DNA of 64,000 nt, taken from positions 1 to 64,000 of the forward strand of contig JAICWO010000008.1 of the NCBI GenBank assembly GCA_025934775.1, in the 5' to 3' direction. A model generated the notes under the pieces. The model was not told the DNA's origin. It worked only from the letters and a program-made list of their open reading frames with translations, and did not search any database. Source of the DNA: Gemmatimonadaceae bacterium. Lineage in GTDB: Bacteria > Gemmatimonadota > Gemmatimonadetes > Gemmatimonadales > Gemmatimonadaceae. The translations under genes and the position numbers were made by a program. Below, piece by piece: positions 38,509-48,074 of this stretch (within the stretch, counting starts at the first letter, position 1; each line of letters starts with the position of its first letter).

Positions 38509-40423
38509 ACGGCGCGGCGGGGAGGCCTTCGCGGTTGTAGAGGTTCGCGTGCAGCGGAAAGTTGGACCACGCGTATCGCACGGCCGCGGGTGCTCGCACG
38601 CGATCGCTCCACACGCGCACAGTGTTGCCGGCGATGCGCGCGTTCGCCCACACGAATTTTCGGTCCGCGCCGGCGATCGCGAATGCGCCGGGCGACGCGT
38701 CGCTCGGGTGCGTCACGAGGCCCGAGCCCACATTCTCGAACGCGATCACGAGTGTGTCGCCGCGCGCGGTCAGAGCGCGATACGTGGGACCGGAGGCGAG
38801 CACGGGCTGATGATAGGCCACCCGTCGCGCGACGAGCGCGAGGCGATAGCCGACCGTCTGCTTGTCGCGCGGATGGATGTTCGTGGAGTCGCCAACGTCG
38901 ATCGCGATCGCGCGGCCGGTGTTCGGCAGCGAGAGCGCGGCTTCCATGGATTCGCGCTGAATCGCCCAGGCGGCGTGGAGCGGCGGCGTGCTGTCCGGCC
39001 GATTGAACCCCGGGAGCTGCACCCAGAGGAATGGCATCGCACGATTGTTGAATGCCGCGCGCCAGCTTTGAATGAGCGTCGTGAACTGGTCGCGATACGC
39101 GGCCGCCTGCGCATCGTTGTTCGCGTTCGATTCGCCCTGGTACCAGAGCACCCCCTTCATCGTGATCGGCAGCAGCGGGTGCACCATCTTGTTGTAGAGA
39201 ATCGACGGGATCTTGTTGATGCGCTGACCGTCCGGGAGGAACGAGACTTTCGCGACCTTGAACTTCCAGGCGCCGGCGAGCGACCGTGACGATCCGTCGC
39301 CGAATTCGAGTATCGCGGGGCCGTTGATCCCGCCGTTGCCGCCACCGTCCGCTACGCGCACGGCGAGCACGTTGCGGCGCCGCAGGGCGCCGGGCGGCAG
39401 CGCATAGCTTCGCGCCAAATTGTAGCCCGACGTGCGACCCACCTCCACGCCGTTGAGCCACGTGATGTCGTCGTCGTCGATCGCCGCCATGGAGAGCCGC
39501 ACACCGCGATGCATCTCAGCCGAATCGAGATCGAACGCGACGCGGTACCAGGCGACGCCATCCAAGCCGGTGTAGCCCTGATCCTCCCAATATCCAGGCA
39601 CGCGAAGCGTCCGCCATGCGGAGTCGTCATAGTCCGGCGCGGCCCAGAGAGCTTTCTCATTCATGAATCCTGAATCGACTTCCGGCAGCCCGCCGATCCG
39701 CGCGCGCAGCGCGGCGCGTTCGGTGTCGATGCGCGCGGCTTCGCCCCGCTGAATCGCCGACCAGGCACTGTCGCTCAGATGCTGCGCAGGCCGGCCGATC
39801 CAGGTCTCGATGTTGCTGCCGCCCCAGTTGTCGTTGATGATGCCGATCGGCACATGCACGTCACGGCGCAGATCGCGCGCGAAGTAGTACGCGACCGCCG
39901 AGAAGTCGCCGACGTGCGCGGGATCCGCGGGCGACCAGCTGCCGCCCGCGAGCGAATCGGACGGATCGTCCGACCACGAGTCCGGAACCTTGAACTGCCG
40001 GATCGACGAATCGCGGGCCGCCGCGATCTCTGCGGCGGCGCTGTCCGCCTGCGAGACGGTGAGCTCCATGTTCGACTGGCCACCGGCGAGCCACACGTCG
40101 CCCACCAGCACATCGCGCACATCGATGCGCTGCATTCCGGCGCGAACGGTGAGCTCGAACGGACCGCCAGCGGCGCCCGCGGCGAGCCGGGCGCGCCACG
40201 CACCATTTGCCGCCGTGACGGTGCTCGCGGCGTGACCGCGGAACGCGACGGTGACCGGCGCGCGTGGCGCCGCCCAGCCCCACACGGTGAGCGGCGCATC
40301 GCGCTGCACCACCATGCCGTCGCCAAAGATGCGAGCGAGGCGGAGCGGCGGCGCTTCGGCGCGGCGGCGGGCGCCGCCGACGACAGCGGAGGAGAACAAC
40401 GCAAGAAGGACGAGGCGCTTCAT
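38489..40423 (-). CDS. SASA-domain carbohydrate O-acetylesterase (sialate O-acetylesterase family)
   Basis: A 644-residue exported enzyme. It has a signal peptide at 1-17. The family opening 'IFGDGMVVQRDAPLTVWGWA' follows (about 32-51), and the nucleophile Ser117 is in 'WLAGGQSNMEL'. A beta-sandwich insertion (about 240-350, 'GIRLSMAAIDDDDITWLNGVEVG'-like strands) resembles a carbohydrate-binding domain. The downstream catalytic Asp/His are probably near 'IDVGDSTNIHPRDKQ'. The family was named for sialic acid but includes acetyl-xylan esterases, which fits here; no sialic acid genes are present. It is convergent with the SGNH esterase (20-base overlap) and divergent from SusC across a 323-base spacer. 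Confidence 0.85.
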   Translation of the reverse strand: MKRLVLLALFSSAVVGGARRRAEAPPLRLARIFGDGMVVQRDAPLTVWGWAAPRAPVTVAFRGHAASTVTAANGAWRARLAAGAAGGPFELTVRAGMQRIDVRDVLVGDVWLAGGQSNMELTVSQADSAAAEIAAARDSSIRQFKVPDSWSDDPSDSLAGGSWSPADPAHVGDFSAVAYYFARDLRRDVHVPIGIINDNWGGSNIETWIGRPAQHLSDSAWSAIQRGEAARIDTERAALRARIGGLPEVDSGFMNEKALWAAPDYDDSAWRTLRVPGYWEDQGYTGLDGVAWYRVAFDLDSAEMHRGVRLSMAAIDDDDITWLNGVEVGRTSGYNLARSYALPPGALRRRNVLAVRVADGGGNGGINGPAILEFGDGSSRSLAGAWKFKVAKVSFLPDGQRINKIPSILYNKMVHPLLPITMKGVLWYQGESNANNDAQAAAYRDQFTTLIQSWRAAFNNRAMPFLWVQLPGFNRPDSTPPLHAAWAIQRESMEAALSLPNTGRAIAIDVGDSTNIHPRDKQTVGYRLALVARRVAYHQPVLASGPTYRALTARGDTLVIAFENVGSGLVTHPSDASPGAFAIAGADRKFVWANARIAGNTVRVWSDRVRAPAAVRYAWSNFPLHANLYNREGLPAAPFRTDRW

Positions 40424-40746
40424 GGTGCTCCCTGCCCGAGGGCGGCCGGCATTTTTGACGGTTACTATCGAGCGACGAATCCGGGAAAACTTGTCTTGAC
40501 AGCCCGGACTGCCACCGTAGAATCGTGGTGACCTTATGACTTAGTAACTTTACCAAACAAACACCCGACGGTGACCCGGTCAACCGCGGTCTTTACCCGA
40601 GGCGCCGCTGCCGCCGCAGCCGACCCGACACCGTCCCGCCCTCGCGCCATGAGCACTCTCGTATGACGCGCCGAGCGCACCCGAGCTGCCGCACGTCTGC
40701 CTGTCTCCCGCCGTTGCACTCTTACGCTCTTCGGAGGTATCGACTG
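40424..40746. other. Divergent intergenic region, SASA esterase/SusC
   Basis: This 323-base spacer holds no gene. It carries the strong predicted SusC promoter at 40496-40523 and an 11-base palindrome TGACC-C-GGTCA at 40572-40582. A leader of about 215 bases then runs to the SusC start, where GGAGG (40733-40737) provides the ribosome site. The leader is long enough to hold regulatory RNA structure, but none was identified. Confidence 0.6.
40496..40523 (+). promoter_or_regulatory. Sigma70-type promoter for the SusC-SusD-GH operon
   Basis: TTGACA (40496-40501), 16-base spacer, TAGAAT (40518-40523). It is the best promoter match in the window and is correctly placed and oriented for the SusC gene. 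Initiation near 40530 would give a leader of about 215 bases. The palindrome at 40572-40582 is downstream and could be an operator. Confidence 0.65.
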
Positions 40747-43700
40747 ATGGGACGCCGGATTCTGCTTGCGATCCTCACCCTCTTCACGGCCGGCGCCGTG
40801 GCCCAAGCGCAAGCGACGGGTCGCATCGTCGGCCGGGTGACCGAGTCAGCGGCGGGCCGCCCGCTGCCCGGCATTCAGGTGACCGTCAACGGCACGACTC
40901 GCGGCGCCGTCACCGACACCGCCGGCCGCTTCACGATCAACAACGTCTCCGCCGGCGCACACACGGTGCAGGCGCGCGGAATCGGCTACGCCGCCGCGTC
41001 CCAAGCCGTCACCGTCGTCGCGGGTGAAGCCGCGACGGTCACTTTCACCCTCACGGCCACCGCGATCGAGCTGAATCCGGTGATCGCCGTCGGGTATGGC
41101 ACGCAGGAGCGCCGCACGGTCACCGGTGCCGTGAGCACGGTGCAGGCGCAGCAGCTCAAGGACATTCCGACGAGCGATCCGATGAAGGCGCTGCAGGGCC
41201 GCGTCGCCGGCGTCGAAATCGTCGCCTCGAGCAACGAGCCCGGCGCGCCGATGAACGTCCGCATCCGCGGCGTTCGCTCGCTCACCGCGAGCAACGAGCC
41301 GCTGTACGTCGTCGACGGGATCCCGATCTCGGGCGGCATTCAGGACTTCAACCCCGCGATGATCGAGTCGATCGACGTCCTCAAGGACGCGGCGGCCACC
41401 GCCATCTATGGTAGCCGCGGCGCCAACGGCGTCATCCTCGTCACGACGAAGAAGGGCGTCAACGACGGCCGCATGCACGCGAGCTACACCGCGGACATGT
41501 ACTACGGGAACCAGGCGCCGGTGCGGCTGATCCCGATGATGAACCTGCCGCAGTACGTGAAGTACATGCAGGACGCCGCGGCCGCCGAGGGACAGGACAC
41601 GAGCCTCGCGAAGATCTTCACCGCCAAGCAGCTCACCGCGATTCAGCAGAACATCACCACCGATTGGCAGAAGGCCGTGCTCCAGAACGGATTGCAGAAA
41701 AGCGTGCAGGGCGGCTTGAACGGCATGACCGGCGATACGCGCTACGCGCTCTCGGGCAACTACTTCGATCAGCGCGGTCTCATCCCCGGACAGGGATACA
41801 ACCGCGGCGCCGGCTTCGCCTCGGTCGACCACACGTCCGATCGCATGCGGATGGGTGTGACGGCGAACGCGTCGCGGATTCTCACAAATCAGGGCGAAGG
41901 CGGCGGCGCGTACGGCTACATCCTCGCGATGGATCCGATCGGCCGGCCGACGAACTACACCAATCCTGATTCGGCGGGCTTGTTCGATCCGCGGCCGGAC
42001 GACGATCCGCTCAACATCAATCCGGTGCTCGAGTCGCAGTCGGTGGTTCGCCAGCAGACCGTGAATCGCGTGTTCGCGTCGGCGTACGCGGAGTACCAGA
42101 TCACGGACGGCCTGAGCTACCGGATGAATTTCGGCCCGGATTACACGGCGCTCACCGACGGCTGCTGGAATGGTCCGTGGACGCACGGCACGTGCGCGAA
42201 CCTGGGCAGCCAGAACTCGAACCAGGGGCAGCCGCCGCAGGCCGGCGAGTTCAACCAGGAAGATTTCTCGTACACGCTCGACAACATCCTGCACTACAAC
42301 CATACGGTGCACGCCGACCACCAGTTCGACCTCACGGGGCTGTACAGCATTCAGCACGACCACTTCACGAAAGACTCATTGTACGCCTCGCAACTCCCCT
42401 ATCCGACGCAGCTCTGGTACGACCTGGGCTCGGGCACGGCGGGCAACGAGCGGAGCCTCATCTCCGAATGGTCGCTCGAGTCGTTCATGGGACGCATGAA
42501 CTACACGTTCAAGGACCGCTACTCGCTCTCGGCGACGGAGCGCGCGGACGGATCGAGCCGCCTCGCGCCGGGGCACCAGTGGGCGTACTTCCCGTCGTTC
42601 GGCGCGGCATGGCAGGTGGGCGAAGAGGGCTTCATGCAGCGGTTCGGCTGGCTCAATCAGCTCAAGCTGCGCGGGAGCTACGGCACCACGGGCAATACGG
42701 CGATCAGTCCGTATCAGACGGAAGGCACGCTCGCCGCGCGCCTCTACTCGTTCGGCACGACGCGCGTGCGCGGGTACAAGCCGGGTTCGATTCCGAATCC
42801 GGATCTGAGCTGGGAGAAGACGGATCAGTCGGACGTCGGGATCGACTACGCGGTGCTGAACAGCCGCATCTCGGGCACGATCGACGGCTACGTCATGAAC
42901 ACCCACGATCTGCTGCTCACGCAGCTCCTGCCCGTGACGTCCGGCTTCACGTCGACGCTGCGCAATGTGGGCGCGACGCAGAACAAGGGCCTCGAGCTGT
43001 CGGTCACGACGCAGAACGTGCAGAGCTGGCACGGCATCGGCTGGACGACGGACCTCAACTGGTCGCACAACGCGAACAAGATCGTGGCGCTGCAGAGCGG
43101 CGCGACGCAGGACCTCGGCAACGTCTGGTTCGTGGGCAAGCCGATCAACATCGCGGGCGACAACCAGCGCCAGGTCTTCTTCGACTACAAGTACATCGGC
43201 GTCTGGCAGTTCAAGGATTCGCTCGAGATGAAGAAGTTCAACGCCAATGGCGGCACGTTCCACTTCGGCGATCCGCGCGTCGCGGACATCAACGGCGACG
43301 GCAAGATCGACGCGAACGATCGAACGATCATCGGCGACAGCTATCCGGCGTGGACGGGCAGCATGTCGAACCGGTTCACGTGGGGCGGGTGGGACTTCTC
43401 GTCGCTCGTCACCGCGAAGTGGAACTACCTCTTCATCGACGGGACGCCACGCAACTACTTCGGCCGGTTCGGGAACGTGGCGGATATGGACTACTGGACG
43501 CCGACGAATCCCACGAACAAGAACCCCGCGCCGACGACCGGCGGCGTGACGCGCCTGTACTCGAGCTCGCGGTTGTACGTCAACGGCTCGCACTGGCGCA
43601 TTCGCAACCTCACGCTCGGCTACACGCTGGACCACCATCTGATGAGCCGGATCGGCGTGCAGAGCGTCCGGGTCTACACGACGGCGCAGGATCCGTACAT

Positions 43701-43791
43701 CCACTCGAACTACATCGGCATCGATCCGGAAGTCGCGGGCGCCGTGCCGACGGTTCGCACGATCCTCATCGGCTCCAACATCGTCTGGTAG
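40747..43791 (+). CDS. SusC/RagA-family TonB-dependent outer-membrane receptor
   Basis: A 1014-residue outer-membrane transporter for xylo-oligosaccharides (substrate inferred from the locus). Signal peptide 1-22, then a carboxypeptidase-regulatory-like domain (about 25-105) with 'GRVTESAAGRPLPGIQVTV'. The SusC-specific region 'VIAVGYGTQERRTVTGAV' and plug domain follow (about 110-225, 'LYVVDGIPI', 'AIYGSRGANGVILVTTKKG'). The 22-strand barrel continues to the C-terminus, ending in Trp. The ATG at 40747 has GGAGG eight bases upstream. It forms a pair with the SusD lipoprotein 35 bases downstream. Energy would come from TonB/ExbBD encoded elsewhere. Confidence 0.95.
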   Translation: MGRRILLAILTLFTAGAVAQAQATGRIVGRVTESAAGRPLPGIQVTVNGTTRGAVTDTAGRFTINNVSAGAHTVQARGIGYAAASQAVTVVAGEAATVTFTLTATAIELNPVIAVGYGTQERRTVTGAVSTVQAQQLKDIPTSDPMKALQGRVAGVEIVASSNEPGAPMNVRIRGVRSLTASNEPLYVVDGIPISGGIQDFNPAMIESIDVLKDAAATAIYGSRGANGVILVTTKKGVNDGRMHASYTADMYYGNQAPVRLIPMMNLPQYVKYMQDAAAAEGQDTSLAKIFTAKQLTAIQQNITTDWQKAVLQNGLQKSVQGGLNGMTGDTRYALSGNYFDQRGLIPGQGYNRGAGFASVDHTSDRMRMGVTANASRILTNQGEGGGAYGYILAMDPIGRPTNYTNPDSAGLFDPRPDDDPLNINPVLESQSVVRQQTVNRVFASAYAEYQITDGLSYRMNFGPDYTALTDGCWNGPWTHGTCANLGSQNSNQGQPPQAGEFNQEDFSYTLDNILHYNHTVHADHQFDLTGLYSIQHDHFTKDSLYASQLPYPTQLWYDLGSGTAGNERSLISEWSLESFMGRMNYTFKDRYSLSATERADGSSRLAPGHQWAYFPSFGAAWQVGEEGFMQRFGWLNQLKLRGSYGTTGNTAISPYQTEGTLAARLYSFGTTRVRGYKPGSIPNPDLSWEKTDQSDVGIDYAVLNSRISGTIDGYVMNTHDLLLTQLLPVTSGFTSTLRNVGATQNKGLELSVTTQNVQSWHGIGWTTDLNWSHNANKIVALQSGATQDLGNVWFVGKPINIAGDNQRQVFFDYKYIGVWQFKDSLEMKKFNANGGTFHFGDPRVADINGDGKIDANDRTIIGDSYPAWTGSMSNRFTWGGWDFSSLVTAKWNYLFIDGTPRNYFGRFGNVADMDYWTPTNPTNKNPAPTTGGVTRLYSSSRLYVNGSHWRIRNLTLGYTLDHHLMSRIGVQSVRVYTTAQDPYIHSNYIGIDPEVAGAVPTVRTILIGSNIVW

Positions 43792-43826
43792 TCCGGCCAC
43801 CCACTCCGAGCATAGAGAGAATACTC

Positions 43827-45641
43827 ATGAAGCGCATACTGCTCCCCCTGGTGACGCTGGGCGCGCTCGCGGCCAGTTTCATCGGATGCACGAGCCTCGA
43901 CGAAAAGCTCATCACCGGCGTCAGTAGCCAGTACTACTCCACGCCCGACGGCCTCAACTCCGCGGTCGTCGCGAGCTACGCGCAGCTCCGCAGCTTCTAC
44001 GGCCGCGAGCAGCTGCTGTCGCTCACGGAGGTCGGCACCGACACCTGGATGGCGGCCGACCAGTCGGGCTCGAACAACAAGGACTTCGACAACTACGGCG
44101 GCGGCCTGAACTCCACCGTCGCACCGCTCGCCAACACGTGGAACCCCGCGTACCAGGCGATCAACACCCTCAACGCCGCGCTGGATCGCGGCCCGAACAC
44201 CGAGGGCATCTCGCCGACGGTGAAGCAGACGCTCCTCGGCGAGGCGCACTTCCTCCGCGCGCTCAACTACTTCACGCTCGTGCGGCAGTTCGGCGATGTC
44301 ACACTCTCGCTGCACGAGAACAAGGGCGTGCAGACGACCGCCACGCGCGATTCCGCCGCCGCGGTGTACCGGGCGATTCTCGCCGACTGCGACTCCGCGG
44401 TCGCGATGCTGCCGGTGACGCAAGCAGACTACGGTCGGGCGACCAAGGGCGCGGCGCTCACGCTGCGCTCGAAGGTCTATCTCACCCGCGCCTACCAGCC
44501 GTACTCGCCGAGCAAGCAGGCGGACTTCCAACACGCGCACGACGACGCGCTGGCCGTCATCAACTCCGGCGCCTACACGCTCGAGCCGGTGTACGGCGAC
44601 CTGTGGTGCGTCGCGCGCGCGGCCGATCCGGGCCGATCGGGCTACTGCGAGAACACCGGCTACAACCAGAACCACAAGGAATTCATTTTCACCGTGCAGT
44701 TCTCGTACGACCTGACGAACTACGACGCGGACAACGAGTACAACTACCTGCACCTGGTCTTCCTCGGGCAGTACGACAACAACGGCATCTGGGTCGGCAC
44801 GCCGCGCGACCTGAACAACGGCCGGCCGTTCCGCCGCCTGATGCCGACGCGCTTCGAGCAGAGCCTGTTCAAGAGATACGTCGGCAAGCCGGGCGCGAGC
44901 GACATTCTCGACACGCGCTACGACGCCTCGTTCCAGACGGTGTGGATCGCCACGCAGAACGGCGTGCACAACCCCACGGGCACGTGCCCGCATTGCACCA
45001 GCGGCGCCACGATCAACATCGGCGACACCGCGGCGGTTTACCTCAACTACCAGGTCAGCGACGCATACCGGCAGAGCAAGGCGTACGTGATTCTCACGCC
45101 GTGCCCGACGGAGCTCGCCGACTCGACGGCCACCGGGTACTGCGGCGACCGCAACAACGCGAACGACGGCTACAACAACTGGCAGCGCTTTCCGTCGCTC
45201 AAGAAGTTCCAGGACAACCTGCGCGCGAACTTCACGGCGCAGGAAGGCGGCAAGGTCGAAGTCGTGTTCCGGCTCGGCGAGGTGTACCTGCTCGCCGCGG
45301 AAGCGGATGTCGGCCTCGGCAACACGTCCGAAGCCGCGCAGATGGTGAACGTGCTGCACCAGCGCGCGGCGAGCCCGGCGCACAAGAACGATTACAACGT
45401 GACCGCGGCGGACATGACGCTGGACTACATCATGGACGAACGCGAACGCGAGCTCGCCGGCGAGATGGACCGCTGGTACGACATGGTGCGGCCGGGCGCC
45501 ACCTATTTCGTGAATCGGGTGAAGAAGTTCAATCCGCACGCGATCAACATCGCGCTCAAGCACGCGCTCCGGCCGATCCCGCAGTCGCAGATCGACGGCG
45601 TGACCACGGGGCCAAAGTACCCACAGAACCCCGGGTACTGA
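43827..45641 (+). CDS. SusD/RagB-family nutrient-binding lipoprotein
   Basis: A 604-residue lipoprotein that caps the SusC barrel and binds oligosaccharide at the cell surface. The signal peptide ends at Cys21 ('SFIGC'). SusD features are the N-terminal 'QYYSTPDGLNSAVVASYAQL', the TPR-like helices ('GEAHFLRALNYFTLVRQFGDV') and the C-terminal RagB region with 'LDYIMDERERELAGEMDRWYDMVR' in outline. The start is ATG 43827 behind GAGAGA. Many Asn/Tyr/Gly residues in the middle (about 230-440) give a loop-rich domain likely to form the glycan site. An inverted repeat follows the stop by 7 bases. Confidence 0.94.
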   Translation: MKRILLPLVTLGALAASFIGCTSLDEKLITGVSSQYYSTPDGLNSAVVASYAQLRSFYGREQLLSLTEVGTDTWMAADQSGSNNKDFDNYGGGLNSTVAPLANTWNPAYQAINTLNAALDRGPNTEGISPTVKQTLLGEAHFLRALNYFTLVRQFGDVTLSLHENKGVQTTATRDSAAAVYRAILADCDSAVAMLPVTQADYGRATKGAALTLRSKVYLTRAYQPYSPSKQADFQHAHDDALAVINSGAYTLEPVYGDLWCVARAADPGRSGYCENTGYNQNHKEFIFTVQFSYDLTNYDADNEYNYLHLVFLGQYDNNGIWVGTPRDLNNGRPFRRLMPTRFEQSLFKRYVGKPGASDILDTRYDASFQTVWIATQNGVHNPTGTCPHCTSGATINIGDTAAVYLNYQVSDAYRQSKAYVILTPCPTELADSTATGYCGDRNNANDGYNNWQRFPSLKKFQDNLRANFTAQEGGKVEVVFRLGEVYLLAAEADVGLGNTSEAAQMVNVLHQRAASPAHKNDYNVTAADMTLDYIMDERERELAGEMDRWYDMVRPGATYFVNRVKKFNPHAINIALKHALRPIPQSQIDGVTTGPKYPQNPGY

Positions 45642-45648
45642 TCAGCGT

Positions 45649-45689
45649 ACGACGGAGCACGTTCCACCACTCGGAACGCGCTCCGTCGT
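45649..45689 (+). other. Long hairpin between SusD and GH3 genes
   Basis: A 17-base stem (45649-45665 with 45673-45689) has a single A/C mismatch and a 7-base loop. It sits in the 72-base SusD-GH3 spacer. There is no T-run, so it is more likely an mRNA stability or processing element than a terminator. It could set the amount of SusC/SusD transcript apart from that of the downstream enzymes. Confidence 0.6.
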
Positions 45690-45713
45690 GCCCTCGCGTT
45701 GTTGCGGAGAATC

Positions 45714-48050
45714 ATGAAGAACAGTGTCGAGGCGCCGACGTCCGCCAACGTCGGCGTGCCATCGCCCGGCGAGCCGTACCGGGACGCCAGCCGATCGCCG
45801 GAAGCACGGGTCGCCGATCTCCTCTCGCGCATGACGCTCGAGGAGAAGGCCGCGCAGATGACTTGCGTCTGGCAGCAGAAAGTCGAAACGCTCGTGGACG
45901 AGCGCGGCTGCTTCGATCCCGCCAAGGCCAAAGCCGCGTTCGGCCACGGCCGCGGCCTCGGACAGGTCGGCCGGCCGAGCGACGCCGGCGGCGGGCAGTC
46001 GCCGCGCGCGCAGGCGCAGCTCACCAACGACATTCAAGAATTCTTTTTACAAAATACTCGACTCGGTATTCCCGTCGTCTTTCACGAGGAATGCCTGCAC
46101 GGCCACGCCGCTCCGGGCGCGACGAGCTTTCCCCAGCCAATCGGCCTCGCCGCGACCTTCGATCCGGCGTTGGTCGAGGCGCTGTACGCGATGACCGCCC
46201 TGGAGGCGCGCGTTCGCGGCACGCACCAGGCGCTCACGCCGGTGGTCGACGTGGCGCGCGATCCCCGCTGGGGACGCGTCGAGGAGACGTTCGGCGAGGA
46301 CCCGTATCTCGTCGGCCGGATGGGCGTCGCCGCCGTTCGCGGCTTTCAAGGCGACGCCACGTTCCGCGACCGGCGGCGCGTGATGGCGACGCTCAAGCAT
46401 TTCGTCGCGCACGGCCAGCCGGAATCCGGGATGAACTGCGCGCCCGCGAACGTCTCGATGCGAGTGCTCCGCGAAACGTTCCTCCGCACGTTCAAGGACG
46501 CGATCCATGAAGGCGGCGCGATCAGCGTGATGGCGTCGTACAACGAAGTCGACGGCGTGCCGTCGCACGCCAATCGGTGGCTGCTCCGCGACGTGCTGCG
46601 CGACGAGTGGGGATTCCGCGGCTTCGTGGTCTCCGACTACTACGCGATCTGGGAGCTGAGCGACCGCCCGGACACGCACGGGCACCACGTGGCCGCGGAC
46701 AAGAGAGACGCGTGCGTGCTCGCGGTCCGCGCCGGCGTGAACATCGAGCTGCCGGAACCGGACTGCTACAGCAACCTCGTGGATCTCGTACGCGATGGCA
46801 CGCTGCGCGAGTCCGAGCTCGACGACCTCGTCGCGCCGATGCTGCTCTGGAAGTTCCGCATGGGGCTGTTCGACGATCCGTACGTCGATCCGGAAGTCGC
46901 GGAACGCATCGTTGGCTGCGACGAGCATCGCGCGCTCGCGCTCCGCGCCGCGCGCGAGACGATCACGCTGCTCAAGAACGATCGCGGCGTCCTACCGCTC
47001 GATCTCTCGTCGCTCGGCACGATCGCGGTGATCGGACCGAACGCGAATCGCTCGCTGCTCGGCGGCTACAGCGGCATCCCGCCGCACGACGTCACGGTGC
47101 TCGAGGGGATTCGCCAGTACGTGGGCGATCGCGCACGCGTCATACATAGCGAAGGGTGCAGGATCACATTGGGCGGCACGTGGAACGTGGACGCCGTGAT
47201 CGCGAGCGACGCGGACGACGATCGCCGGCAGATCGCCGAGGCGGTGCGCGTGGCCAGCGAGGCCGACGTGATCGTGCTCGCGATCGGCGGCAACGAGCAG
47301 ACGTCGCGCGAAGCGTGGAACCTGAATCACATGGGCGATCGCACGAGCCTCGAGCTGCTCGGGCGGCAGAACGAGCTGGTGGACGCGATGGTGGCGACGG
47401 GCAAGCCGGTCGTCGCACTCGTGTTCAACGGACGGCCGCTGTCGTTCGTGCATCTCACCGAATCGGTGCCGGCCATTCTGGAATGCTGGTATCTGGGCCA
47501 GGAGTGCGGCCGCGCGATCGCCGAGACGTTGTTCGGAGACAACAACCCATCGGGGAAGCTGCCGATCACGGTCGCGCGGTCGGTGGGGCACCTGCCGGCG
47601 TTCTACAATCACAAGCCGTCGGCGCGGCGGGGATACCTCTTCGATGCGGCCTCGCCGCTGTACGCGTTCGGGTTTGGCCTGAGCTATACGAGCTTCGAGC
47701 TGAGCGACGTCCGGCTGGAATCGCCGGCGATGCGCCGCGACCAATCGACCGCGGTGCTGGTGGACGTACGCAATGCCGGCGCGCGGACCGGCGCCGAAGT
47801 CGTGCAGCTCTACATACGCGACCGCGTGAGCTCCGTGACGCGGCCGGTGAAGGAGCTCAGGGGCTTTCAGAAAGTGATGCTGACGCCGGGAGCACATGCA
47901 ACCATCCGGTTGCCTATCACGCCCGAGTCGCTCGCCTTCTACGACGTCGACATGCGGTGGGTGGTCGAGCCGGGCGAGTTCGAGATCATGGTGGGCACGT
48001 CGTCGCGCGACGCCGACTTGCAATCGGTGGTACTGCGCGTCGATCCCTAA
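45714..48050 (+). CDS. GH3 beta-glycosidase (probable beta-xylosidase), no signal peptide
   Basis: A 778-residue GH3 enzyme. The TIM barrel domain opens with 'RVADLLSRMTLEEKAAQM', and the catalytic nucleophile is Asp308 in 'GFVVSDYY'. The alpha/beta sandwich domain ('IAVIGPNA...', 'DVIVLAIGGNEQ') and C-terminal fibronectin-like domain ('TGAEVVQLYIRD') follow. The N-terminus at ATG 45714 is polar, without a signal peptide, so the enzyme is predicted to be cytoplasmic and to split imported xylo-oligosaccharides to xylose. The sugar transporter gene directly downstream agrees. GH3 enzymes also include beta-glucosidases; xylosidase is inferred from context. Confidence 0.9.
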   Translation: MKNSVEAPTSANVGVPSPGEPYRDASRSPEARVADLLSRMTLEEKAAQMTCVWQQKVETLVDERGCFDPAKAKAAFGHGRGLGQVGRPSDAGGGQSPRAQAQLTNDIQEFFLQNTRLGIPVVFHEECLHGHAAPGATSFPQPIGLAATFDPALVEALYAMTALEARVRGTHQALTPVVDVARDPRWGRVEETFGEDPYLVGRMGVAAVRGFQGDATFRDRRRVMATLKHFVAHGQPESGMNCAPANVSMRVLRETFLRTFKDAIHEGGAISVMASYNEVDGVPSHANRWLLRDVLRDEWGFRGFVVSDYYAIWELSDRPDTHGHHVAADKRDACVLAVRAGVNIELPEPDCYSNLVDLVRDGTLRESELDDLVAPMLLWKFRMGLFDDPYVDPEVAERIVGCDEHRALALRAARETITLLKNDRGVLPLDLSSLGTIAVIGPNANRSLLGGYSGIPPHDVTVLEGIRQYVGDRARVIHSEGCRITLGGTWNVDAVIASDADDDRRQIAEAVRVASEADVIVLAIGGNEQTSREAWNLNHMGDRTSLELLGRQNELVDAMVATGKPVVALVFNGRPLSFVHLTESVPAILECWYLGQECGRAIAETLFGDNNPSGKLPITVARSVGHLPAFYNHKPSARRGYLFDAASPLYAFGFGLSYTSFELSDVRLESPAMRRDQSTAVLVDVRNAGARTGAEVVQLYIRDRVSSVTRPVKELRGFQKVMLTPGAHATIRLPITPESLAFYDVDMRWVVEPGEFEIMVGTSSRDADLQSVVLRVDP

Positions 48051-48074
48051 CGGCGAGGGATGGGAGATACCAGA

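Noticed and set aside
38489-40423. Sialic acid metabolism gene
   Set aside because: The SASA family name suggests sialate, but the xylan context and absence of nan genes favour xylan deacetylation.
40663-40746. Longer N-terminus for SusC
   Set aside because: The frame is open upstream, but ATG 40747 has a good ribosome site and gives a normal signal peptide at once.
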